Shown here: positions 51,016 to 63,808 of the stretch, piece by piece | Position numbering within the stretch: the first letter of the stretch is position 1 | How the letters are laid out: the number at the start of each line of letters is the position of its first letter | Assembly: GCA_002189035.1 (NCBI GenBank) | Contig: CM007991.1 | Location: 3,844,001-3,908,000, forward strand | Direction of reading: 5' to 3' | Length of the DNA stretch: 64,000 nucleotides | Source of the DNA: Utricularia gibba | Lineage: Eukaryota; Streptophyta; Magnoliopsida; Lamiales; Lentibulariaceae | Position numbers and translations under genes: made by a program | Notes under the pieces: generated by a model | Seen by the model: only the letters and a program-made list of their open reading frames with translations | What the model was told of the DNA's origin: nothing | Database searches by the model: none

Positions 51016-51151
51016 ATTAGTTCATCCGGAAACAAAAACCCAACATAAACCTCTCGTAGCTGCAAAAGCCTGTCGCTAGGAACTTCTGTTGACGAGAGTC
51101 GGAAGCAACGCGAGGCCGCCACTGGTTCACCTTCTGTTTGCGTTTTTTGCC

Positions 51152-54100
51152 ATGGGGAAAAAGAAGAAGGATTTTGCTGCCGGAGGCGAAAGTCAGCACT
51201 CGAAGTCCACAGTTTTCGTAGCTAATCTGCCTTTCTCCTTCAGTAATTCCGAGGTTCTATTTTTCGCTTAGTCTCAATCGTTCTACATTCACGCCTGAGA
51301 GTATAATCGTGTTTTTTTGTGGTGAATTTGAAAAAAAAAAATGTCCATGCTGTATGGCGTTTGTTTGGCGATCAAAATTAAGTGTGCTGCGTGCGCTTGA
51401 ACTTGTAAACTCTTGGATAATCATGAATGCCGTCTTCATTTTTCTTATTTCTGAATTATGTTAGATGGAAGAGTTATTTAGTGAGGTTGGACCAATCAGA
51501 AGGTGCTTTTTGGTAACAAAGAAAGGTACGCACTCGTTAACTATCTTTTCATTGTGATTATTCACGATACTATGGGTTTACGCTGAAGATTTTTTTATCA
51601 TTCTATTAGTTGTTTTGATCATTGTAAACATGGGTTTGGAAATGATTTTCCCAGTATCCTGAACTGCAAGTATATGCTTATTTATTATTTCCGTGTATTC
51701 TAGGATCTACCGATCATCGGGGCTTTGGCTATGTCCAGTTGTAAGCTTTGTGATTTCCCATCCCCACATTCCTTCGTCAGTTAATCTGTAACCAATTGCG
51801 ATGTTTACATAAATTTGTAGTGCTTCTCTTGAAGATGCCACTCGTGCCACCGAGCAGAAAAATAATGTAACTGTTGGAGGCCGAAAAATAATCGTTAAAC
51901 ATGCAGCACATCGTGCTCCACTTGAACAACGTCGAGCTAAGGCTGATAAAGGTATGCTGCTGCCCAAACACTTCATCATGCACATCTTGTCAATGATAGA
52001 TCAGTCAATTCCTGTTTTTTCGTATTTTGGAATAACATTCTACAGTTTGTTTTAAAAACCTATTTTTTAGGCCAATCCGATGATGTTCCACCAACGAAAG
52101 ACATACCCATAATCAAGAATGTAGTAGATGAGGTTAAAAAGGTCCCAGTTCCCCAATCAACAGGTGTTACATTTAGATGTCTTCATGCATTTGCTTACAA
52201 GGTTTCTTACTCTAATCTGGCATCATTGCCACGTCATAATTGATGCCAACGTAATTAGATGCACGCAAGAAAAAGATAAAAAAAGCAGTTGTTCCAGTGG
52301 CTGCTCCAGACCAACAGAAGGTGCCTGACAAACAAAGGTATTATGTGTCGTATTTGGTGGCGTTTTTAATCTTTCTCGTTTTTTGCAGTATTTTTTGTGC
52401 CCACTGTTACGTTTAACTTTGCTTATTTAGTTTTTTATTTTGGAGCAGGGTTGCGAAAACTGTCATAATTGGTGGTCTTCTTAATGATGGCATGGCAGAG
52501 GAAGTTCACCGACAGGCTAGGGACCTTGGAGAAACCTGCTCCATTAGTTATCCTCTTCCAGAAGTAGAGCTTGAGCATCATGGTAAGAATCATACAAGTA
52601 TCACGTAACTTATTTCCATTATGTGTGACTTTTTTCCTCTTATTGTTACTAAATATCCACATAGAGAACTGAAACTGCACATTTCGGATACAATTGAACT
52701 TAGAGTGATGCTAAACTATATTTTAAAGGTGTTATGACTTCAAAGATCCCTTGGTGTTGCTTATGATGAAATTGCTAGTACCCATGTCCTATTATTATGG
52801 AGTTCAGAAAACCCGTACTCTAATCGCAACACTCTCATTAAAGGTTTGGCTGCTGATGGATGCAAACCCGCTGCTTCATCAATACTTTACACAAGTGTAA
52901 AATCAGCTCGCCAGTGTGTTGCAGCTTTACACCAAAAAGAGATGCATGGAGGACTTGTTTGGGCACGCCAGCTTGGTGGTGAGGTGAACAGTTAAAACTT
53001 CCCTTTCTATGCATAAAATGATCAATGCAAATTTTGTTCTATTTCAATGCATCTTTGAGAACTCTCTGTTTCTTATTGGGAGTAAATAAACTTACTCAAT
53101 TTTTCATTTTTATGCTCTGCTGACCAGGGTGCCAAAACTCAGAAGTGGAAACTCATCGTGAGAAATCTTCCTTTCAAGGTTGCTTTTGTGAACTTGCTCT
53201 TGGACTGATCCTATACAATTTTTATTGTTCCGTGCACCATTATTCTCCATTTCAAGCATGCTTACCCTGTTTTTCTCATGCGGATGGCTGTTGATTTCAG
53301 GTCAAGATAGCAGAGATTAGAGACATGTTTTCTTCAGCAGGATTTGTATGGGATGTTATTATTACTCAAAATCCTGAAACTGGGTACAAACTCATCTTGC
53401 ATGTTTCATATGTAGTGGATTATTCGTCTAACTTGTTTTCTGATAGGGTATCTAAAGGATATGCCTTTGTTAAGTTCACATCAAGGCATGATGCTGAAAA
53501 GGTATGTTACATGCTTTCTGAATTATGTATCCCGTTTAAGAACTGAGGTGATGAGTTTCATCTGTTACTTCTGGTTTGTTTGAAATGTGGTTCTTGAATA
53601 AATTCTATATAGAGTTGAGGTAACAACGTATGCATTCTTCTTGCAACTTTTTCAGTGATCAGAATATTTGTTACAGTTATTCTGCTCTTTTTCTGGGACG
53701 CATGATTCTGAAATGTCATCTATCTAGAATTTTTAGGAGGATTTGTTTTATATTCATGTATATGAGGGATCTTCTATAGAGTTTAACGCATCATGATGAA
53801 GCGTATTAATTTCCATAAAGATTTGTTTGCATTAGAGCATTCATATTCTAGTATTTTACAGTTCTAGTATTTTATTTTTCATAAAGATCACAAAAAATAG
53901 AGTATTATTTTTACAGTTCTAGTATTTTATTTTACAGTTCGAGCATTCATAAAGATTTGTTACAGTTCTAGTATTTTATTTTTCTTCTTGTATCATCCGG
54001 TGCAGGTTATTCAGAGCTTTAATGGCAAAAAAATTGGTAAAAGGCAGATTGCTGTTGATTGGGCAGTTCCAAAGAATGTGTACGTAACTGGCAGCAATGC

Positions 54101-56425
54101 TACCTCTGCGGGACATGGTATTTTGCTTACTTTTGCCACTCGAAGTGTGTACTCCTGATTAGTTCCCCTTTCTCCAAGCATTGTCATATTCTTGTGATCT
54201 GTATTTGCAGTGGCTCAAAGTTATCAAACATTTTTTCTGCACAAGCCATTGTACCTGCTAATCAGAGCCGCCTCTTGATCATAATACTACTTTTTATAGG
54301 TCAGGAAGAAGTTGATGGAGCTAGCAGTGAATCAGAGGACATTGAGGTGGGATCAGTAAAAGATTCAGAGGGAGTTGATGGAATTGATGATTCCATGGAT
54401 GAATCCGACTCTATTGATAAGGATCATAATTCAATGGAAATTGATCTTCAGAAAGAACAAGAGATTACGAAAAAGGTTCTTGAGAACTTCATGCTGCCAG
54501 CACCCAAAGATGATAATGAGAAGGATGGCTTGGCAGTTACGGCTATAAAAGTGAGCAATGACTCAACGTCTACTAAAAATAAGTCAGGTGATGCATCAGG
54601 AAGGAATCAAATGGCGGTCAATGATGCGGATAGGGGTCCAAGCAATACAAAATCACAGGATGAAGATGAATTGCGGAGGACTGTTTTCATTAATAACCTG
54701 CCGTTTGATATATCTCCTGACGAGGTTAAAGAGCGATTTTCTTCTTTTGGTGAAGTGCAGTCATTCCTTCCGGTTCTTCATAAAGTCACAAAGTGAGTAC
54801 ATGCTACCTTTCGAAGGTTCTTGCCTTTTTGGGGTCTATTTTCCTATGCTCATCTTTTATTTTTTCCGAAAGGCGTCCGCGAGGATCTGGATTTCTCAAG
54901 TTCACTACACCGGATGCTGCTAATGCTGCATTCTTAGCTGCCACTACTGGAGGTATCTCTGGAATTCTGTTCAAAGGTAGAAACATAAAAGTGCTGAAGG
55001 CCCTGGATAAGAAGGCAGCCTACAATAAATCACTAGATAAGGGTAAAAAGGAGGAAAATGACCAGAGAAATCTCTATCTCGCGAAGGTTTATTTCACATT
55101 CCATCTTAATTAAAGCCTCATCCCATGTGTTTTTTTTTTTTTTTTTTTTTTTGAAAAGGAACGCGTCCATAACCCCTGAAAATGAGACCTGATACGCTTA
55201 TCTGACTTGTAGTTTTATATTTTGCTCCTTGTTACCAGGAAGGCCTTATCCTGGAAGGCACTCCTGCTGCAGAAGGTGTTTCTGCCAGTGATATGTCAAA
55301 AAGAAAGAAGTACGTGAGTTTGAGAAATTCTTGCCTTGGCTTTATTTTATCACCTGACCATGAATTTGAAGGTGTGCCTCTTATTATTTGACTAACAGTA
55401 CCATCTTAATGCGGCCTTTTGTGGGTTGTAGGTTGTATGAAGATAAGATGACTAAGCTTCGATCTCCAAACTTTCGTGTATCAAATACACGGCTCATCAT
55501 GTACAATGTGCCGAAGACAATGGATGAAAGAGATCTCAAGTCACTTTTTCTCAACGCTGTCACCTCTCGAGCCACGAAGCAAAAGCCTACCATCCGGCAG
55601 GTTGCATATGTTCTGTTGTTCAAAATGATGTGTTTTTTTCTAGAATCGGGGCAGAACCTTTTCTAACTTGGGGCTTGGCTTCACACATGTTCAGATAAAG
55701 ATCATGAGGGATTCAAAGAAGGGAAAAGAGGATCATAAGCGAGGTGTTGCCTTTTTGGAGTTCACCGAGCATCAGCACGCACTCGTTGCCCTCAGAGTTC
55801 TCAATAATAATCCTGGTCAGTTATCTCCATTACCATGATTCCTGAGCTTTTCACAACGTGATCTTTATACCGACAATGTTGCTCAGATACCTTTGACGCG
55901 GAACGTCGCCCGATCGTGGAGTTTGCTCTGGATAACGTTCAAAAACTGAAGATTCGTCAAGAAAAGCTTAAAATCCAGCAGGAGAACCAGCACAGGGACA
56001 GGGATGCCCCCGGCAGCAAAAGGAGTGAACACGGTGAAGCACCTGCAGATGAGAAGAGGCTTCACTCAAGGAAGCCTAAACCCCCTCAAAAGCCTGGACC
56101 AGCCCGGAAGACTTCCTCGGAGATGGACGCGCCGCCGCCCACTCCACCACAGTCAGGGAGGAGCCTGAAGAAACAAAAATTCGCCCCCAAGACAGCAGTG
56201 CAATCTGCCCCCCGGGAAGATCATCAGCCCAAGCAAGCGACAGAAAGTGATGGTTCAAGGAAGAGGAAACGCACCAAAACAAAGGAACCGATTGGGCGTG
56301 ATGTTGTTGACAAGCTCGATGTCCTGATCCAGCAATACCGAGAAAAGCTCTCAGGAGGCAGCAGTTCTGCACAGCAGCAGCAGCAGCAAGGAATCAAGCA
56401 GCTAAGAAGATGGTTTGAAACGTAA
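51152..56425 (+). CDS. RBM28/Nop4-like nucleolar RNA-binding protein (multi-RRM)
   Basis: Yeast Nop4 and animal RBM28 act in 60S ribosomal subunit assembly. The gene has many exons. RRM blocks visible in order: STVFVANLPFSFSN with RGFGYVQF; a degenerate one with KTVIIGGLLNDGMAEEVHRQ; KWKLIVRNLPFKVKIAEIRD with SKGYAFVKFTSRHDAE; RTVFINNLPFDISPDEVKER with GSGFLKFTTPDAA; and TRLIMYNVPKTMDERDLKSL with GVAFLEFTEHQHA. An acidic Ser/Glu/Asp insert (ASSESEDIEVGSVKD...) precedes RRM4, and the tail is Lys/Arg/Gln-rich (SRKRKRTKTKEPIGRD, a short polyGln, KQLRRWFET), fitting nucleolar targeting. The start MGKKKKDFAAGG suits the family. It shares its promoter with eS25. Exon joins around 52.0-52.9 and 54.0-54.3 kb were not all resolved. 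Confidence 0.9.
53816..53986 (+). repeat. Imperfect tandem repeat in an RBM28-like intron
   Basis: At least three copies of an ACAGTTCTAGTATTTTATTT unit, interspersed with CATAAAGAT and GAGCATTCAT copies, lie in the intron before the VIQSF exon. T/A-rich with repeated internal TTACAG. Confidence 0.7.
55130..55152 (+). repeat. Poly(T) run in an RBM28-like intron
   Basis: 23 consecutive T within an intron. The length is uncertain in any assembly. Confidence 0.8.
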
Positions 56426-57195
56426 TTGGCTTCTCCCGTTTTCCCAAGACGAGGCTCACTGATTTATCAGGTAGAGGAAAAAAAAAAAAAAGATACATGC
56501 ATTCGATGATCTTCCATTTTTGTTGTCTGTTGGAATCCGAATTTGTAATAGAAAATCGGATACAATATTTTTTTACAATATAATTTAATTTTTGGGAAGT
56601 ATTTAATAGACGGTTTTAATAAGGTTTTTATTTTTTTAAATATTATTTGATGTTTATTTTAATATTTTTTTCATTTTTATTAAAAATAAGTAACATAAAT
56701 GAAAAAACTTGATTTTTCACCCAGACTTCCCAAAGTTTGTGTGTAGCTGTGAAATGCGTGGATCAACGCTAAAGAAGTACTGTGGATCACCAAAGGGGTT
56801 CTTGATTCCATGTTTCTATCTTACATACTAAATAAATTTATATGTATATATGATGATCATTTTTCTCATATATTCAAAAGATAGTAATTAATTGGATGTA
56901 TTAGAAATCTAGCCAACTTTAATGATGTGTGAAAAAAATGGTCACCTTCAATTAAAATTTTTTGCTCTAATATGTAAGAGAAAGTGGAAAGGTAACCATG
57001 ACCGGTGGTCAATTTTGTAATGCACTCTTCTTTCTCCATTTATGTATTCTGAAAGCATGTGTTAGGTCATTAATCATTCAAGACAGGGGCGAAGCGAGCA
57101 TCATTCCCGGTCCCCACTCTAACCACTGGCTTTAAACTCTCATCTTCACTCGTAACTGTCTTCAAGACTGAACTTTTCTTTATATACCTACAAGT
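56426..57195. other. AT-rich spacer
   Basis: RBM28-like 3' UTR, AT-rich core and nsLTP promoter. No gene seen. Confidence 0.6.
57181..57186 (+). promoter_or_regulatory. Possible TATA box of the nsLTP gene
   Basis: TATATA, only 10 bases before the first candidate ATG (57196). If functional, the true start would be a later Met (57217 or 57256). Confidence 0.35.
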
Positions 57196-57516
57196 ATGGA
57201 GCAAGGAGAGGCAAGAATGGGGACTGGGAGAGCAGCAGCATATGCATCTTGGCTTATGCCACTTTTTCTTCTGGTGCTGGTTCTGGGACGAGTTCAAGTA
57301 ACCTGTGCAGTTACCTGCGATCCTTCCCAGCTCGTCCCCTGTGCAGCGACCATCTTCAATTCGGCTCCGCCAAGCCCTGCCTGCTGCTCCGAGTTGAGGG
57401 AGCAGCAGCCATGCCTTTGCGGGTACATGAAGAACCCTTCTTACAGGGGAATGATCAGTTCACCCGGTGCTGCTATGATGTCGCAGACATGCCATGTTCC
57501 TATGCCCAGATGCTAA
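57196..57516 (+). CDS. Type-2 non-specific lipid-transfer protein
   Basis: A secreted 7-kDa-class lipid-binding protein, single exon, 106 residues from the first Met. The hydrophobic signal segment is LMPLFLLVLVLGRVQVTCA. The mature domain has eight cysteines in type-2 spacing: VTCDPSQLVPC, SPACCSELREQQPCLCGYMK, SQTCHVPMPRC. The CxC residue is leucine and the CGYMKNP block is typical. In-frame Mets at 57217 and 57256 would also give a signal peptide, and a TATA-like box lies at 57181, so the real start may be downstream of the one given. It is unrelated in subtype to the DIR1-like gene at 33974. Confidence 0.86.
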   Translation: MEQGEARMGTGRAAAYASWLMPLFLLVLVLGRVQVTCAVTCDPSQLVPCAATIFNSAPPSPACCSELREQQPCLCGYMKNPSYRGMISSPGAAMMSQTCHVPMPRC

Positions 57517-57957
57517 AAGATTTCAATCTTCTTATCAGTTGTCACTGAATTATACTCAGTAAGGAAGTACTTGTCTCGTGTGATTGCAAAACTCCACAAT
57601 TTCTTGTTGTGTGTTGCTCTATCTGTTGGTTTCTGGAGTCTGCTGTGTGCATAGGAAATAAAAGCACTGTTCATTGGTTGAATCATATATTTAATCAAGC
57701 AATAGAAGGGCAGCCGTAGTGTATATAAAGGAGTCAAGGGGCAGTGTGCAGAAGCAGATAGAACACAGAGAACATTCTGTGATAGGAGCCACTGTTCCAT
57801 CACGGACTGTTGAATGTAAATGTAGAAACGAGCAAACATGTCAACTGAAACAAGCAGTAAGCATTATAGTACAACAAAGCAAGCTTCCACCTTGCTTTTT
57901 ATTGACTAACAGAGTCCAAATGACTAGTTGGAACGAGTCTCAGAGCCAGGCAGTAAA
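57517..57957. other. Spacer between convergent nsLTP and carrier genes
   Basis: Two 3' UTRs. No gene seen. Confidence 0.6.
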
Positions 57958-59886
57958 CTAAAGCCTATCAGCTAAAGGAATGAAACTAGTTCTATCATAA
58001 AAAGGATGTATGGATTGATGCAGAGCACTGTTTTCTCCGGTGCCCGGCGGCACCTTGATACCATCTTTGGTATTAGAGTGAGGGCCTGCATTCTTCCCTT
58101 TGGGAGATGATACATTCAGTAAAAACCTGTGTATCATCTCATAGCTGGTGAACGTTATTGCTGCAGAGGGTGTTGTTCTCAACAGATTGGTACCACACCC
58201 ACGGTAAAACCCGGGAATACCCTCCTTTTTGAACACTTTCCTGATGCAGTCAATAACTCCGGAGTATTTTGGCTCACAGTTGCGTACATGACCTTGTTCT
58301 TGCAACCTCGAACGGATGACCTAATGCAATGTTTAAAGATAAACTAGATAGACCGGTGTATCAAAAAGGTTAGTTTCAGAAATGGAGGGAACACTTACCT
58401 CATGAGGGTAAGTTGATACAGAAGCAACTATTTTTGATATCGATGATGCAACAGCAACTTCTCCAGGATTAAGTTTATTGCTGCTTTTATTTCCTTGAAA
58501 AAAAAATGCAGAAATAGTTAGGCGTGAGTAATCTAAGGGAACTTCAGCATTTTCAGTGGCCCAGAAAGCACAATGATTTTCTCGAAGTGCAATTAAAAGC
58601 AGCAAAATGGAAAGGATGAAGCCACATGCACCTCGGTTAGCCAAGTAATGTTTTGTTCTTTCGTAAGTGGGGAACTGGATGGCAACGTGACTAATTCCAG
58701 CCAAGGAAGGGAGAACCCCACTGCAACCAACAAACCATGAAGATGATAACTGAGAAACCTCGCCACGATCCTATGTGGAACCAAAAATTGCAGGGAGATA
58801 ACTGTATATCAAAGGAACAAACCTGTACCATCCACGAAATCCTTCTTCCTGTAAGATTCGTCTCAATGCAGAAATTATACCCTTATAAGGGACCACATCT
58901 TGCCTCATTCCTTGAGTCTGACCATAATGAATTAGTTTTGACAAGATTTACTTAATAATACTGAGGGCAGAAAGGCATTCCAACCTACTTGAAGTCTTGT
59001 CTTAACAACCCACAAAGGATTTGTGGTTATGGCAGTGGCAGCTCCTGCTCCAGCAGCAGCTATCATATTTGAACCAATTGGAAGCTGATCCCCACTCGAA
59101 CCTGAGTGATTTCTAAAATTATAACACAACAAAAAATCAAAAAGAATGCAGGAGTTTACAAAAATCCCGATACAAATAGACACAAACCTGTATTCAGTAT
59201 CCCTTTAAGGTGACCATAGACTGTAAAGTAAACCTACAATGATAAGTATCTCATCACTCATCTGATCAATCCTCAATCAGATGTATACATGATACTCTGC
59301 TTTAAGCATATTCCACACTAAACGCTGTAGCACTTAGTAAGCTCACCGCCCAATTTGGAAGGAGTGCAGTCAGTGTTGGAGTGAGGCCACGATAAAGACC
59401 CCTGAATCCTTCATCTCGTAATATATTTTTCATGCTCACAACAATAACACTTCCTGGTTCAGATATGCCATGGAATCATGTCATAAAGACGACAGATTAC
59501 AAAGATTTACTATGAGACGAAAGAGAGCCTCATTTCACGAAAATACTCCAAAAGTCACTTAGACAGCATCTCACGAAGACTCCCCCGATTCAAAGATTTG
59601 AAAAATTGGCAAAATGCAGAACTGAAGAAAAAAAGAGAATGATCAGCTGAACAACCTATACGACCAGAGGCGTGCATTTCAGGCAAGCCATGGACTTGAA
59701 GCCTCGTCTTTATCACATCCAATGGGCACAAAAATGTCGCCGCAATCGCACCTGAAAGAAACCGATCAATCCCAATTCCAGAAACGAAAAAAGGATCGGG
59801 AACACACGAAATGAATTACCCGCAGCGGCACCAGCCGAGGCGTCGCAAATTATTTCTCTCATACTCCGCGGTTCTCCAGCGCCCAT
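57958..59886 (-). CDS. NAD+ transporter-type mitochondrial carrier family protein (NDT1/2-like)
   Basis: A six-helix carrier of the SLC25 family. In plants the NDT proteins import NAD+ into plastids and mitochondria in exchange for ADP/AMP. Minus strand, several exons. The start [20 protein letters not shown] leads into helix 1. All three signature repeats are present: [13 protein letters not shown] (first), [20 protein letters not shown] (second, with the Trp seen in NDT/folate/FAD carriers) and [14 protein letters not shown] (third), with matching [34 protein letters not shown] and [20 protein letters not shown] ends. [12 protein letters not shown] is characteristic of the NDT subgroup. The C-terminal tail after YEMIHRFLL is about 55 residues long, longer than I recall for NDT1. 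The V-I-R join in the third signature uses the intron ending near 58305. Confidence 0.9.
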
Positions 59887-61959
59887 GACCTTCGAGAATC
59901 CTCCTCCGATTCCGCAACACGAATAATGAGGCCCCCTTCAAGACGTCGCGAAGATCCCAATTGCAATCGCCACTAATGCATCCATAGATTTCAATTCAGG
60001 AACTGCTCAAGAATCCTCCCATAAAACAGAACCAGGGGTTATCGGAACCCATCGCCAGGAGTGAAAAAAAGGCGTTTCCTTTATGTCTTTCAGAACGGAA
60101 TCAGGCCACTACCACAACCCTCCCCTCCAACTCTCACTGTCACCACCAATTCCTTCCCCTTTTTCTCTACGCTTTTTCACCGTAGCCCGTAGACAACAGA
60201 TTCTGCAATTATTACCGACTCTTGCATCTGAACCCCCGCTGCATCATTATCAGCCACCATGGTAAAGCCGCCACAGAACTCAGGGTTTCTGCTCGGCGGT
60301 TGAACCGGTGGGACGTGGATCGGTTCCCGGTTCTCTCGCAACGCACATCTCCAAAACCAGAAAATCCAACACTTTCAAAACCACGCCTAATTTGCAATCA
60401 GCCCCCATAAATTTGAAAATTTCAATTAAACGACATTTTAAACTATATAACTATTTTAATATTTTTATAAATTAAATGATTTTATAATACTCTTGTGATA
60501 ATTCGAAAATAGAAGAATTTAAATATAACTCGTAACTAACATAACGTTTAACTGTTCCCATTTTGAAAATTTCTAATCCCATAATGTTTCATAATTGTGG
60601 AGTGGACATTTGAGAAAGGTCAACTAGCAAACCTTCCCATCCAATTGGGGGAACATTTTTTCAAAGCAAACAAATAATATTTTTTGTTGAGCTACTAGTT
60701 TATGTTTAAAAATAATTAAATAAACATATATAATTCATTTTTTAAAAATATAATATAATATTAATATAATAATGTATATTATAATTAAATAAATTCTTCA
60801 ACTCCAACTTTTAAGTGAAGCAAAATTTAAAATAAGCATGTATGATCATTTAACTATTACAACAAATAATTCCACATCGATAAATTAAAGTTAGATGTTA
60901 AAGTATATAAGAAATTATAAATTATTAGTAATCACTTATATATAATATTTTATAATATGATATACTTTTTGTGAAATAAAAATAAAATATGCAAATATGC
61001 ATTATTTTTTTTGATGTTTTTGGGTATATTTAGAAGCATAACCGAAATGAGAAAATAATAGATTGAGCTATTTCCTTGGCGTCATAACTGGTATAATATT
61101 GGTATTCTGTCATAAAATATAATAGCAATATCAGACTAGATTAGGGGCTTGAGGGACCGCACCTTTTTGTGGCCCGAAACCCGCCACCGGCGGAGACCCG
61201 GGAAAAAAGACCCGTTTACGTGGCTTCCTACTCACCACTTGTACTTTTTGGTTGGTTACGAACTAAAAATCTAAGTATTTAAATAGAGATATGTTTATAA
61301 TCTTTTATAAGTATTTTTCATTGGAATTAAAAAATATAAAACTATGAAGATTGAATATCTAAAACGAAAAATAACATACAAGTATAGATTCTGACCATAC
61401 TAGAGTTAAAGTCGTCACATAACCTAACAACAGGAACATGATTTACATGTGCAATTGAAATTTTAGGTACGGGTTTTTGGTTGCGGTCTGATTTTGATGA
61501 TGATCAAAGATTTTTCTTGAAGGTTTACTTAGTTGAATCTTCCAATTTGTAACACCATGAAATTGGAGATACAAAAAATATAAAATAATGTTTGATTAAC
61601 TTAGTTGGTTATGAAATTTAATTTTAAAACGTTGCATAAAAAGAAAAAACACAAACTTAGCTTGTATTTCAGGAGGGATCCACGTGTCTAATTTTGAGCG
61701 GCTGTTGTGGTGCTAAGGAAATAAATTCTATCCACGGTGTTGGATGCTGCGGTCTGAGGGGCGGCCTCCCGAGCCTCGCCAGCCTCATGCTGACTAGACC
61801 ACACCGGATCCGCTTTTATCCGATGAGGAAAGGAAAAAAATTCAATTTACTTTTAAAATAACAAAATGAAACGGCGTCGTCCCCTCGATAAATAATCCGT
61901 GCGCCATTTGAGTTCCATTTCTATTTCTTTTCTTCTTCTTCTCCTGCTCCTCCTCCGCC
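59887..61959. other. Divergent spacer between the carrier and the acidic-protein gene
   Basis: Carrier 5' leader and GC-average promoter to about 60400, then AT-rich sequence to 61650. AAACGGCGTCGT at 61868-61879, close upstream of the next start, resembles a motif common in plant core promoters. Open frames in 60083-60410 look incidental. Confidence 0.55.
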
Positions 61960-62822
61960 ATGGAAATTCCGGAGATTCATATGATCGCTGGTTTCAGCGA
62001 CGGAGTGAAGCTGATGCAGAGCCCAGTTCCCACCAGCTACCTCTTCTTTTTGTTCGGGGAATTTCAGCGATGGTGGAAATTGGGTGCTCTCATGGTAGCG
62101 GTTTACGCTGCGTTCAGAAGCGTCGCCACCAGACGCAAGCTTGTTTTGATTCTCCACCGGAGTTTTAAAAAGTTTCCTCATCCGAACGACGAGGCGGTCG
62201 ATTCCGGAGACGACGACGGCGACGCGGTTTCCGTGGATGACTTTTCCTCTGAGGATGAGCAGGAGCCTGTGGTCAGGGAAACCGGTACGGCGTCATTTGC
62301 AGGCGGAGACTTCGATGTGAAGGGGTCGCAACTCTTTCGCAGTGGGTGGAAGCCGGAATTTAACCTCGGTAGAAATGTCGTGCAGCTGTGGGATAGTCTC
62401 GGGATGAGTCTCGATTTGGATGAGGATTCACTCGATCTGGATTCCAGGGGCGTGGTTTCAACCTGGGATTCCGATGAGGAGCAAAAGGCGATCGACTATT
62501 GGAGTATCCCCCGATTTCGCCGGCTACCTCTCCGTTGATTTTGACGGCGGAGAGTAACGAGAAAGGGGACGGCGTTATTTTGAGCGGTTACGATTCCAGA
62601 ATCCGACGGCGATCACCGGCTTTGTACGCCGAATGGAAGTTGCCGACGAGGACGGTGGCGGGTTTGTCCTCAGGGGGCGTTTCTAAGGTGTACCTGAGAG
62701 ACGACGTCAACGGCGTGATCGACGTTGGCGACGTTAGGAAAGTCGGACAGCCGTTAAAGACTGTGAGAGAAAGTAACGGCGATAGGTGGTGGGACGCTGA
62801 CGCCGTTAAATTTGATGATTAA
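61960..62822 (+). CDS. Unrecognised acidic membrane-anchored plant protein, one apparent frameshift
   Basis: I do not recognise the family. The first frame (61960-62538) starts MEIPEIHMIAGFSDGVKLMQ, has one hydrophobic segment (WKLGALMVAVYAAFRSVA, about residues 37-54), a basic patch (TRRKLVLILHRSFKKF) and then a strongly acidic stretch (EAVDSGDDDGDAVSVDDFSS). It ends after IDYWSIPRFRRLPLR. The overlapping frame continues to 62822 with ordered content (PPISPATSPLILTAESNEKG, RSPALYAEWKLPTRTV, DRWWDADAVKFDD). One missing C in the run at 62508-62512 would connect them (YWSIPPISPATS) into about 287 residues. No intron signals are needed. A small type of plant-specific membrane or ER protein is possible. 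Confidence 0.7.
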
Positions 62823-63808
62823 TTTGTCCAGTCCAGTCCATTCTCCGCTTCCTAATTGCTAATTAATCATTAAAACCCTGGGCATGTCTCTTGTAAATTA
62901 ATAATTTTGAATTATTATCATTATTTTATTATTCAATAATGGGACCTTCATTCGAATACAGTCACATTTCTTAATTGGTTATTTCAAAATATTAATATTC
63001 TTTTAACTAAATTAATATAAAACTAAAATAATTTATAAAGTCGTTTTTGTCAAATAAAACAACGTCAGTTAGTAGTTGTTTGTTGTACATAAATTTTATT
63101 ACAAATTATATTAATTTAATAAACGAATTTCTAATAGAAAAAAATAACCTTATTTAATTAAAAAATTAAGTGCAAAAATAAATTTGGAAATTTTGATTTA
63201 AAGGATAAACATATATACACACATAATATATATTTACGATATATTGTATTTATCAAAGAAAATAATTATTAATATAACAATTAATATTTTATGTATATTA
63301 TATTGTACATTTTAAACATCTAACTCTTATAATTTTACGTTTTTTATTTTCAAGAAAAAAACTTCATTTAAAATTAAATAAAATCTTTTTCTATCTATCC
63401 ATAATCGACTTGAAATTTACTTAATATCCCTCCACCTTTTCTTGGAATAGGTCCCTTCCTCCCTTCTTGAAAACTTAGCATCAATATTTAATCACCATTG
63501 GTTATAAACTTGAGTTTGACTTTGATATCAAATATAGTTTAACATTTAAACCTATTAAATAAAGGATGATAAATGTACAATTTAAGAGTTCAACAACCCA
63601 AATTTGACAGTGAAATGAAATGGGTAAACATATTCAAATGAAAATTACCACATGAATGAAGTTATTATAATGCTGTAAATATTCTGCACATGTCCTGTGT
63701 GTAGTTTTGAGTTAATATTCACATATTATATGAGACTCTGCAGGAGGTTGGAAAGCAAAATACAGAAGCGCACCGAGGAATGAGAATGCACCCTGTTTAA
63801 ACTAGACG
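62823..63808. other. AT-rich spacer
   Basis: 3' UTR and AT-rich sequence. No gene seen. Confidence 0.6.

Noticed and set aside
60083-60410. Short open frames upstream of the NDT-like carrier
   Set aside because: They overlap on both strands, have no domain features and fit leader/promoter sequence of the carrier gene.
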